Part shown: positions 22,009 to 32,420 of the stretch, piece after piece
Position numbering within the stretch: the first letter of the stretch is position 1
Layout of the letters: each line of letters starts with the position of its first letter
NCBI GenBank assembly: GCA_030549775.1
Contig: CM060177.1
Span: forward strand, 69,785,638 to 69,849,637
Length of the DNA: 64,000 nt
DNA from: Tamarix chinensis
Lineage: Eukaryota > Streptophyta > Magnoliopsida > Caryophyllales > Tamaricaceae
Direction: 5' to 3'
Notes under the pieces: generated by a model
Told to the model about the DNA's origin: nothing
Database searches by the model: none
What the model saw: the letters and a program-made list of their open reading frames with translations, nothing else
Translations under genes and position numbers: made by a program

Positions 22009-25000
22009 ATAATCTCATCTGGAATATTAGGGGAGGGAACTCTCCCTTGAAACAAAAAGCTCTTGCTAAGCTTCAGAGGGATCGTCGATGCTCTATTGTT
22101 GGTGTTTTGGAATCCAAATTGGATGATGCTAAAGTTCAAAAACTGGTGTCTTATGCGTTTTCTGGTTGGAAGTACCTTGATAACTTTGCTCTCCACCCTA
22201 ACGGCCGTATTTTGCTTTTGTGGGACCCCGGCTTGGTGGAAGTGACCCTTGTCGATGCAACACCACAATCTCTATCAGGTATGGTCACTGACCTAGCCAA
22301 TAATGTGATCTTTTGCCTTACGATTGTGTATGGGTTTTATAGTGTGGGTGATAGGAAGCCCCTTTGGAATAGTTTGGGGAGTTTATCGTCTATTATTGAT
22401 GGGCCGTGGATAGTCTGTGGGGACTTTAATACTCCCCTCAATGCTATTGATAGAGTGGGCATCCGACCGGTTACAGATTATGAGATGGCAGAATTTAAGG
22501 AGTGTTGCCTTGTGAATCAATTATCAGATGTCCCCTTCTCCGGGTGCTTCTATTCCTTCCTGGCCAGAAAGGTTAAATGCAAGCTGGATAGAGTTCTTAT
22601 GAGCACTGCAGGGTTTTCTGCTGGTTTTCCTGTTACGGCCCAGTTTCTTCCTCCAGGTTCTATTTCTGATCACTGCCCTGGTATTATTTCTATTGGTACA
22701 CCTAAGCATATTAGGAAGCCCTTTCATTAATTTAATATGGGGGAGATCACCCCGACTTCCATCAGGTGGTGTCTTCTGCCTGGTGCTTCCATTTCTATGG
22801 GTCTCATCAGTTCAACTTATGTCATAAGCTCTCTGGTCTTAAGTCTGGTCTCAAGCAGCTCAACAGGCTACACTTCTCCCACATCATCTCTAGGGCTAAG
22901 GAAGCTGAGAGTCTGCTTATGAAAGAACAGGAGGCTATCTTATCTGGCAGTGGTAGCTTTGACCACCTCGTTTTGGATGATCTACGAGTTCGGGCTTCTT
23001 TTCTAAAAAAGGCTGCCTTGAGTTTCGTAGCACAGAAGAATAAGCAGAAGTTCCTCTTTCAGGGTGATTCTAATTCCCGATTCTTCTATGATATGCTGAA
23101 GGCTCGCCAGGCTAAGTCTGTTGTTCTTCGTGTGAAGAAAAGTGATGGTTCGTGGACTCAGTCTGATTCTAACTTGGAGGGGGAATTTCTTTCTACCTAT
23201 ATGCAGCTTCTTGGGTCTGCTGCAGAGTGTGTTCCTCCTGATGACCAAGTGTTTTCACAAGGGCCCGTCTTGACACCAGATTTGCAGAATGATTTGCTAC
23301 AGCCTGTCACTAGGGAGGAAGTGAAAGCTATGGTGTTCTCTCTTGGGGATAACAAGGCCCCGGGGTCGGACGGATACTCTGCTTGGTTTTTCAAGAGTGC
23401 TTGGGATATAGTTGGGGATGATTTTTGTGCAGCAGTGCTTGATTTCTTTCACTCTGGAAAGCTCCTCAAGCGTATTAACCATACAACTCTTGTTATGATC
23501 CCTAAGTGCTCTCATCCGGAAACGGTTTCGGAGTTCCGTCCCATAGCTTGTTGTTCCACCACATATAAAGTGATTGCCAAGATCCTTGCTCAGCGTTTGG
23601 CTCGAGTTCTGGGGAGTATTATTAGTAGTGAGCAGGGAGCCTTCATGAATGGCTGGTTGATGTCTAAGAATATCCTTTTGGTCCAGGAATTGCTAAAGGA
23701 CTATTCTCGCAAAAGAACCTCTCCTCGATGTCTGCTGAAGGTTGATATTAAAAAAGCGTATGATTCTCTTTCCTGGTCATTTCTGAAAGCTGTTCTTCAA
23801 GGGTTGAAGTTTCCAGATAAGTTTGTGAGCCTCCTGATGGAATGTGTTTCCACTGCTTCATTCTCTTTGAAGATCAATGGGCAGCTTATGGGGTTCTTCC
23901 ATGGAGCCCTTGGGTTAAGGCAGGGTGATCCGATTTCACCCTACCTTTTTGTGTTGTGCATGGAATACTTCTCTCGGCTTCTCCACTTGAGATCTAGGAG
24001 TCAGAGGGGCTTTTCCTTCCATCCGAAGTGTCAGAGACTAGGAATCTCCCACCTTACTTTTGCTGATAACCTTGTTCTTTTTAGTAGAGGAGATTTCACA
24101 TCTGTTCATACCCTCCTACAGGCCCTTTCGGTGTTCAACTCGGTGTCAGGTTTGGAGGCTAATCCCCTCAAATCTCAGATTTTCTTAGCCGGTGTAGATC
24201 CAGCTACCAGAGCTCAGATTATGGGTTTGGTTCATATGACCCAGGGCTCCTTCCCGTTTCGCTACCTGGGTGTTCCTCTCAACCCTAGCAAACTCAGAGC
24301 GGTGGATTACGAAGTGTTGATCAATGAGGTATGCGAACGTTTGAAAATGTGGCGGTCTCACTTGTTATCTTTTGCTGGTAGGCTGGAATTACTTAACTCT
24401 GTTATTTAGGGGATTCTATCTTTCTGGTTTGGTATATTCCCTGTGCCAAGGGTTGTGCTAGATCGGATTATTACCCTTTGTCGGAGTTTTCTTTGGCAAG
24501 GTAAACAACCCTTGGTTGCCTGGTCCAAGGTTTTCCTTCCCAAACGGGAAGGGGGCCTCGGGATGAGAGATCTTGCTGCTTGGAATAAAGCTTTTCTCTG
24601 CAAGTATATTTGGTTCCTCTAGGATGAGAAGGAATCCCTCTGGACAAAGTGGATTCATGCCAATTATCTTCGGTCCCAGACTTGGGGCCAGTTTAGGCCT
24701 TCTCATGATTCGTCCCATTTTGTGAAGAAGCTCTGGCATGTCTACCAGTGTGTTGTGGAGAGGTCAGGATCGCAAGTAGAAGCTCTACGTCTCATTTCTT
24801 CTTGGGGCTCAGGTGGGAGGTTCTCTACTAAGAAGGCTTATGACTTTTTTCGGCCCAGGGCCAATCCTTGGAGATACTCCTTTGTGACATGGAAGGGGTG
24901 CCGCATTAAGAGATACTCCTTCTTTTTGTGGCTTGCGCTTCAAAGTAAGCTCAACACTCGTGACCGGCTTTCATTCCTTAATGGACCCCTAGGATGTCCT

Positions 25001-25330
25001 TTCTGTGCCATGGCAAATGAAAGCCATGATCACCTTTTCTTTAGATGCCCCCAGGTTGGTCAACTCTGGTCTGTTATCCGTTCTTGGTTGGGGATTAATA
25101 GAGGGTGCCAAACTCTTGCTAGTTCAGTGAGATTTATGCGAAGACAGCGCAAGGACCAGTTCTTCACTGCCAAAGTGTGTCATAGTGCCTTGGCTGCAAC
25201 TATTTATCTTACCTGGCGTGCTCGAAATGCTGCTATTTTTGAGTCTAAGCAGTTTGATGTACAAGGCCCTGGTCTTCTTATTAAAACTTATGTGCACAGG
25301 TCCTTGTATTTTGAAGCGTCTTTGAAGTAG
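22005..25330 (+). pseudogene. LINE ORF2 (endonuclease and reverse transcriptase), broken
   Basis: ATG 22005 starts the apurinic-like endonuclease, with WNIRG, LESKL, GDFN, LDRVL and SDH motifs all visible (22005-22700). A TAA at 22728-22730 and a one-base loss near 22738 break the link to the reverse transcriptase (22740-24409). That domain has KVDIKKAYDSLSW (motif A), GLRQGDPISPYLF (motif B) and FADN where FADD is expected (24060-24071), so a catalytic Asp is lost. TAG codons at 24407-24409 and about 24620 interrupt the same frame. It ends with a zf-RVT-like zinc region (CPFC...SHDHLFFRC, about 24990-25050) and stop at 25328-25330. Both late stops fit single transitions. Function in life: nicking the target and target-primed reverse transcription. 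Confidence 0.82.
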
Positions 25331-25458
25331 GTGATGGTGTGCCCCTTATGGGGTTGTGTTGTCTCTATGTATCTGTGGTTACTTTTGTCTTTCATTTTTT
25401 CCTGGGAATGCCCAGTGTATTTGTACAGCTTTAGTTATAAAAGTTACCATCAATTCGG

Positions 25459-25474
25459 CTAATAACTCCGTTGT
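25459..25474. repeat. right copy of the LINE target-site duplication
   Basis: ctaataactccgttgt directly after the LINE 3' UTR. The bases before it (ttcgg against cgtcg on the left) suggest the duplication does not extend much further. Confidence 0.75.
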
Positions 25475-26160
25475 TGTCTCTAATAGGTCACGTGTCCTGC
25501 ACATTGTATTAAATTTTCCATTATTAGCAACGACAATGTGGATATTATCGACTACAAATGTGGTCTCCAATAATCTTATAAAACCCTTGGTCACAAATCT
25601 CTTTTTTCTTAGCAGTTTATTTCTCCTCTCTTCTCTTCTTTGAGTTATCTCATTGTTCTCATTGTCGAATTCGATTTCAATGGTAATTTATTTTTCATCA
25701 CTAAAAATGATATTGAACCATAGTGGTTGTTTAAAAAAGGTTATTTTCTAATACCCTTTCTAGGGACCTAAAAGTTAGTATTTTTTTTTAAAAAAATAGT
25801 CCTTAAAATTCATTTTTTTATAAAAAAATCATCTTAGGTTTAAATTTATTTGGAATTTTTTAAAAAATTAGTCCTTCAAAGTCTTTTTTTTTGAATTTTC
25901 TAGCCAAGATTTATTATTTTTTTGTGAGAATTTCAAAAATCTATTCTTAAAATAGGTATATTGTATTTTGTAAAAGTTTTTTTTTAGATTTCCTTCTAAG
26001 ATTTAAATTTTTATGGGAAATTTTAAAAATTTTCTATTTAAAAAGGGTATTATGGATGACAATGTCATCATTAAAAGTCTCAATTGCGATGACTGTAATT
26101 TCATCCCAATTTTGTCTTCTAGCTACAAAATATTAGGGATAACATTTTAGCAACAATAAA
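25475..26160. other. unclassified repeat DNA, possibly a DNA transposon fragment
   Basis: Together with 19884-20059 this is the site the LINE entered. It contains ttattagcaacga (25521-25533), the inverted partner of tcgtcgctaataa (20038-20050), and a related ttttagcaac near 26146. 'gcgacga/taata' motifs of this kind are common in subterminal repeats of plant DNA transposons. From 25690 to 26050 the DNA is a series of poly-T/A-rich, loosely repeated segments. No transposase or clear terminus is seen. Confidence 0.3.
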
Positions 26161-26939
26161 TTAATGCTAAAGAGCAATGAGGATGACTTTAAACCTCTTT
26201 CCTTGGTAGTTCATGGCTTCCTCCTGTATGAGGGCATTACAGAGTCAAGTTCTTAGCTATCACTTTGGAGGGTAGAGGGTCTCATCTAGAGTTTCTAGAT
26301 GAGTGGTTTATTTTTGGTCTGTAGGTAAAATTTGAGGTATCTACTAAGAGATTGTGTGAGAGGGGAAAACATTTTTGGAATCATCTCCTTGATGGATACC
26401 TAGAGTTTGGCACTCATAGATTGGAGTTGTGCGATAGTGACTAGGTGATCTACTTTCAAGGGATCATTGGTGTTTGGATTGGGTCAGTGAGGGTGTTGTG
26501 GTGGAAGCATAGCCTTTTGTAAGATTCTCCATAAACAAAAATTATTGTAGGGTGAAGAATGTAAATTTAGGTGTTTCAAGTGTAGGGCATAGGATATACG
26601 TAGATGAAAAGTCAAGAGAAAAATAGAGAGGGGAGAGAGTAGAGAAAAAAAATGAAAAAGTGATTGTATTGATAATTGAATTCCATAAATGACTACAAAA
26701 CCTTCTATTTAAAAAGGTTTTAATTGGGGTAAGGGATGGGGGCCTTTGAGAGCATGAAAATTATGAGGACTAGACATAGGGTTATTTTGGGTTACCAACT
26801 TGGGACTAGCCCAATCTAATACACCATACTAAAATCATTCAAAATTGATTTAAAATTAAGTAAAAATAAAATAAGTTGGTTTTGTAAAGGGCTTAAACTC
26901 TAATAAAAAAATGTAATTTGCAAGTGCATAGATCAACTA
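26161..26939. other. unclassified DNA, perhaps part of a Ty1-copia LTR
   Basis: No ORF or terminal repeat can be fixed. Around 26630-26730 a purine-rich run is followed by 'tattgataattgaattcc...tctatttaaaaagg', a layout seen in minus-oriented copia LTRs, with TATA-like DNA near 'tctattta'. This is a weak resemblance only. Confidence 0.22.
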
Positions 26940-28980
26940 CTTTTCCTAATCGAGCAATCAGTACTCTTAGAATCTAATATTTTTATTCAATGATAAACTA
27001 GTCAACTAGTTTGCCAAAGCCTATCCACTAGTTATCCTATGATTTCTTATCATTTTTTGATTTTTATTTGAATCTTTTTCAATGTTTATAAAACTTTTAA
27101 TTATAATTTATTTGTGCTAATAATCGTATCTTGATGCTTTGAGATTATTTTATTTACACTATTTAGATCATTCTATGAATTTATTTAGCTAAAATTTTCC
27201 CAAATATATGTTTGCAGTATTCCTCACCTTTTCTCACTCCCCTTAATTTTCTCTCTTATCTAGAAGCCATGATTGGGTTTTTAACTTCCTACACCATATT
27301 CTCTAACTTACCAACCCTCTGCCATTTCCTCTTAACTACACTCTACCTTCCTCACCTCATCATGCATTTCTCTTTCATTTGGTTGCCCACACTTAACCAA
27401 GCTAGTTTTTTCTCTATCCTCCTATTGTAGATGTCTACCAACTCTCTTCTTTACCCTCCATTCCTATTCATTTTAATCTTTACCTTCTACATATGCTTTC
27501 TTCTCCCTTTTTCTTTGGTAAATTTTGCTAAGTGTTGAAATATCCTCCATTTTTTCTTTTTTTTTTATCCTTCTCAACTAGGAAAAATAAAGGTTTCCTA
27601 TTTCCCTCTCATCCTTAGGTCGATTATGATATCTTCTTTCTTCCCTAGTCATAGATTTACCTCTACCTTATTTCTCATAAGCAAGGAAGGTTTAAGGTTT
27701 TGAGGAGTTTTAATGATCTATGTTTTTCTCTCTTTCATTTTAGATATGAGAAAAGGTTGCGATATACATTTTTTATTTCTCCCTTTTCTTAAACCGTTTA
27801 ATTAAGCATTGAAAAGGAGTTTTAATGGTTTTGATTCTTGTCTTTTAAGATATTGAGATCATAGTAGAGACCATCAAGTTAGTAGTAATTATATGCTAGA
27901 ACTTTTTCTTTGAGGTAATGCATTTTTATCTCTGATATGAATGAGGTCTTGTGTTATTTGTTGTGGCTTATGTTCTTGGTATGTTCTTGTGATATGCATG
28001 TATTATTTTGAGATATAGGATTAGAGCATGTATCCATATGTTGATTTCTAAAGTTTTGGAGCATGTTTGAGTATTTTGATATTATACATAAGTTTGGTTA
28101 ATTTAAACATGATCTGGTTGAGTATCAATATTCCACCATGATTGATGTGAATTCATATGTGGAGTATATCTTTTTGTATGTTCTACAATATAGAAGCATG
28201 ATAGGATTAATTTGGAAAATTATTGGCATTTTTTATTATGTTTAGTTTGTGAGTATGGGTATTGTTTTTCCCAAAACAATTGACTAGCTGCTATAATGAT
28301 TGATTGGTTGTGTAAACAATCACACGAATTTGTGGCTTTAGTTGACTCATTGCTTGAGCAATCAATCATATTACATCACCCATCAACTGGTTCCTTTGTA
28401 ATCATAATGGTCGTGTCCTTTGCTTAGACATATTGGCCAGTTTGGCCAAACCTATCGATTGGTTTCTATGTATAGTCGATCAGTGAGACCAACTAGTCAT
28501 TTGGTTTCATACGTATTCTTTTTATCTCATGTGCGGTGCGGTCATACCAATCGACCGGTCCTAGCGACTAATTGATTAGTCCGCCTAAGTTCTACTTGTT
28601 TTTTTTATTTGATAATCATTCATTTAGGACTTCTATCTCAATGTTTTAATGTAATTACAACATTTTGATAATGACTTAAACTATGATTAACTTGATGTGG
28701 ATCGAAATTTTAATATTATGGTGCCTTGTGTTGTTGGGTTGGTGTTATCTTCAACACCCAATTTGGTAGCTTGTATACTTAGTTGGTGTTTAGTATTGGA
28801 ACAAAAATGCCCAATTGGTTTAATCCCTAAAATTAAATAATGAAATCTTAAAGGCTTTTCTAGTATGTATACTTAGTGTTTGGTTATCTTTAGTGTCCTC
28901 TATCGTAAGAGACCAAATGTAGTGGATGTTGAAGATATCTGAGAAAAGCCCCTTGGCACTATTGCTAGTGTGGTGGGTGA
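26940..28980 (+). mobile_element. family B LTR fragment, plus orientation
   Basis: The reverse complement of the Tekay_B 3' LTR (56930-58532) aligns along most of this stretch. Examples: 'tagtaattatatgctagaac' region (27885-27905) against 'cctcttagtaattattctagcac' (57650), and 'atttagctaaaattttccc' (27185) against its partner near 58350. It includes a dense run of 'gattggt/accaatc'-type motifs (28270-28580) shared with 57000-57340. The distal LTR end is missing. The small ORF at 27212-27430 lies in the pyrimidine-rich zone and is not a gene. Confidence 0.55.
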
Positions 28981-28984
28981 GTGT

Positions 28985-29204
28985 AGCATCTCAAAATTTT
29001 ATCTACTTTCAACCTCGGCTAATTAATATTTTAAGTTTTGGGTCACTTAAATTTTTTCTTAGCCTAACTCTAAACACGAATATTTGACAGATTAAATATT
29101 TAACCAATTCCCTATGTTCTAAACCTAAACTTAATTCTAATTTTAACCCTAAAATTTCCTTCATATTTTTTCCTTTTGCCTTATCCATTTTCCTTTTCTC
29201 TTTC
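28985..29204 (+). mobile_element. start of a family A-like LTR, plus orientation
   Basis: Begins tgtagcatctcaaaatttt and matches the reverse complement of the distal end of the copy at 45940-46182, including cttagcctaac and cctaaacttaattct. It breaks off at about 29204. Confidence 0.45.
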
Positions 29205-29475
29205 TAGGGTAGCTAATCCTATATAGAAACCATTCCCAAACTCAAGGTATTCCACTTTAAGTATTAATGATAATAAATATCACATATTGCACAATAATTC
29301 CGATTTTCATACATAGCCATTTTTCCTTTATTTTCAATTATTAGAGTAAACCCTAAGGTCATCACCACGTCGGTCTATGTTAAAGCTAAATTCAACACTA
29401 AGGTCAACTTATTGCAAGTCTAATTTCATCCCATGTCTAATTATCCATATTAGATGCATTAGGTCGAAAATGAAC
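29205..29475 (-). mobile_element. fragment homologous to the middle of the 3.67-kb solo LTR
   Basis: It aligns in the same direction with 51851-52110: 'ctagggtagct', 'gaaaccattcccaaac', 'ttccacttta', 'aacactaaggtcaac'. Since the adjacent 28985-29204 piece has the opposite LTR polarity, the junction at about 29204 is a rearrangement or a nested breakpoint. Confidence 0.55.
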
Positions 29476-30690
29476 AAAAGGTATGTTTGCTTAAATCTAT
29501 AAGCGTACGGATGTCATAGTAGTCAAACGAGGTCATATCCTCAAGAAATTTGGTGTAAATTACTAGTTATCATTGTTTTTGACTATTTAAGTGAATTAAT
29601 TAAAAAGGGATGGATAATAAGTGTACACAAATAAAATGATGGAAATGATAGAGACTACTAACTATGAAATTAACTAATTAGAAACATGCCTCAGATCAAA
29701 TTCTAGTTGCAACTCCAATATAATATAATAAATCAATCAATCTAGCATCACATTTATTCAATATGCCATGAATAATTAGTCAAAATGAACCATTAATCTC
29801 TTTGAATAACTAAAATTAATTCTCAATTAAATCTAACAATTTATTTTCATAGTTATAGATCTAATTAAACTCATTAAGAACAAGCTAATTCAATCAATAC
29901 CTGAGAATCACTAATATACTTTCATGAGTCTTCAATTCCCATTAAATTGCTAAGTTCTAATGTTAATTATAATATTTCAATTATATTTAAAAAAATAATT
30001 AGATTAAAATAGTGATATGTTGTTTTGACCTAAATTAATTAAGTGCTAGCAATTAAATAACACAATTCCAATAGCAATTCAGTCAATTCTTTAAATCAAC
30101 AATGGAATTGAACCTAATTTGACCCTAGAACAAATTAAATGATTACTCATGAATAATTGAAATCATAAAGCACAATAATTAAGTAAGATACATAATAGTA
30201 GAAGAGAAAGAGAAAAGTTTAATAGATAAAATCGTAGAGATGTAGTTCAATGTGGTGTTTCAGCTCTCTAAAATTAATGTTTACAAATTGAAAGCTCATG
30301 ATTAATTTAATGTGGTGTGCATAAAATAGAGATAAAATCCAAAGAAAAATAGAGAGAAAAGAGAAGGAAGGAGAGCCATCAAATATCCTTTGAGTCATGC
30401 TAAATTAAGTCTAGAAAAATATGCCCTCGAATCTAATTGTTTGATTCATTAAAATTATGCTTAGAAAACAAATCTGACACCCAACACGGCCAGGTCGTGT
30501 TGGGTCAAAGACCGAGTATTCACACTAAAAGCATACATAACCATGTTTATCAACACTAGCAAGATGTGTTAGCTCAAAAATTCTTTGTCCAAAGTCAAAA
30601 CAAGATGATATTTGATGAGCTGTAAAACTAAGAAGAAGATATATAACCTTTGTTCATTGCACTTTTCCAAATCGAGATTGAGCCAAATGT
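29476..30690. mobile_element. possible Athila-like LTR or related retroelement fragment
   Basis: The start 'ataagcgtacggatgtcatagtag...ggtcatatcctcaagaaattt' and 'gtgtaaattactagtta' resemble segments often seen in Athila/Ogre-type plant LTRs. A CG-rich palindrome of the 'acacggcc' type (30479-30505) is also typical of such DNA. No terminal repeat or coding region could be tied to it. Confidence 0.3.
30479..30505. repeat. 10-bp-arm palindrome
   Basis: acccaacacg, a seven-base loop (gccaggt), then cgtgttgggt; all ten arm positions pair. It could form a stable hairpin in RNA. Confidence 0.8.
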
Positions 30691-30695
30691 AAAAT

Positions 30696-31972
30696 AGTAA
30701 CACCCTTAATTTTTTATCAGGAAGATTTCATTTTGAAGACAATGTAGAAGTGTCTGAAAAGAAAAATTAGAGAATGTTAATGTCACATCACCATAAGAGA
30801 GGTGTGATGATCACTTAACCTATGCTTGATGTCAGGCAAAATGAAACAATTATGAAATAATACATGGGCACTAACATTACAGCAATACTAATAAAGATAA
30901 TGATGAAAACAGTAATACTATATATGGAAGGGAGTATGAGAGTTTACAAAATCCAAATATAGGAATCAAATGCAAGAGTTTATGTAATCTAAAAGAATAA
31001 AAAACATTCCAACATAATGGGCAAAATACATCTAAATAGTTAGCCTAACTCTTAACCACAAGAGACACTAACTCTCGAATCCCCAAGCAATGTCTAGCTA
31101 CCAACCCACAGTATCATACTCAACATACTCTAACTAAGAATTTTAACCTTGCAAGTCATCCTTTACTCCCTAAATCAGACACCATCATAGTGACCACACA
31201 AGTGTAGTATCAATAAGTATAGAAAAAAACTACATAAAATATAGTATGGGCTCATGTAGCACATTAAAGTCACATAGTAGTATGGTGATAAACATATAAG
31301 TATAAAATAACACTCATGCTTAAGGCACTAATACAACAAGGCATGATTACATGGAGATTATGGAATAATAATAATGCAATAAATGCATCGTAACCACATA
31401 GTGTAGCCCAAATTATAAACTATCCTTTACTAATCAAATAATTTCCAATTATTAAGAAAATTCATTCAACCATACCCAATTTTTTAACATAAACAAAAGT
31501 CATGGCATCATAAACACACAATGAAATACCACACCCAACAAATATCAAGTGCACCTACCACAAGGGCCAACACAACATGGGATACCACACGCACCACACA
31601 TGGTAAAAGTATATCAATAGGACTTATATTGGGATATCTCACCCATCACACCTCGAATGCCTCCATCGTGAGTACTAAAAATTGGATACCTCACTCACCA
31701 AATCTAAACACCAATGCCATGTCGTCCTGCCATAGTATAATCATATATGTCAAAGATATGTGTATAAACCCTACAAAATGCAACCTGATAAAAAAAAGAA
31801 ATAGCTACAGAGTTAAAATATAAAACACAAGGTGATCCCCACCCCTAACTCTAGGCTAGATACACCTAGAGTCGAAGAAAATCTTGAATAAAATCTTAAT
31901 CCATTAATTAATAATTACCAAGTGATATCAAAATCACAATTTAATTCCATTATTAACCAGATTGGATGTTTT
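30696..31972 (-). mobile_element. family B LTR fragment, minus orientation
   Basis: Begins gtaacacccttaatttttt and aligns with 63286-64000 over its first 720 bases, for example 'gagtatgagagtttacaaaatcc', 'caacccac(a)gtatca' and 'gtgaccacacaagtgtagta'. The remainder (31420-31972) continues past what the window shows of the other copy. The 100-codon ORF at 31521-31823 has no known domain and lies wholly within LTR. It abuts Tekay_A without its own right end. Confidence 0.6.
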
Positions 31973-32420
31973 TGATTGTTGAAAATTTTCATTTTTAATA
32001 AAAAATCATCCACCCATAAGAGGGGGTGTTACCACCATAAGTGGTGTAAGTTTAGACCCAAGCTATCCTTGTACCAACTATAAGGAAAAACATAAATAGG
32101 GTGAAACCTATGATAAACATAGCAAGGTAGCATTTCATAACATAATAAAGGTTAAGTGTTTATTTCCAAAGAAATGTTGAAACACACAAACATCGTTCAG
32201 CGAAAGTAAAACATTAAAACTAGAAAGCTGAAAAGGATAATAGCCAAATGCCACTCTCTCTGGTTCCTAACCTTGGATGCAACTGCATCACTCTACCCCG
32301 ATTATATCATTATAAGTAGAAAAGTCATTCAGAGAATCTTCATTCACTTATACATGCTCAAAAGGGAACACTGCTCATGGCACTGAGCAAGGGGTGATTA
32401 GTATGATATGTACTTGGTAG
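31973..32420 (-). repeat. 3' LTR remnant of Tekay_A
   Basis: Aligns with 36168-36625: 'aaaatcatcca-(g)cataag', 'gggggtgttac', 'tccttgtaccaactataagg', 'tagcatttcataacataataaagg' and 'gtgat(t/c)agtatg' all recur. The homology stops at about 32420, next to integrase-like sequence, so most of the LTR and the pol end have been deleted. Confidence 0.75.

Larger units (their letters stand above)
20060..25458 (+). mobile_element. L1-type LINE, nearly full length (5.4 kb)
   Basis: A non-LTR retrotransposon on the plus strand with a short 5' UTR, ORF1, ORF2 and a 128-bp 3' UTR. It is bounded by a 16-bp target duplication, ctaataact(T/C)cgttgt, at 20044-20059 and 25459-25474, with one mismatch. Base composition is closer to 45% GC than that of the surrounding DNA. 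ORF1 and ORF2 overlap by ATGA. ORF1 is broken by about three frameshifts and a stop; ORF2 by one frameshift and three stops. No poly-A tail separates the 3' UTR (ending agttaccatcaattcgg) from the duplication. Confidence 0.87.
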
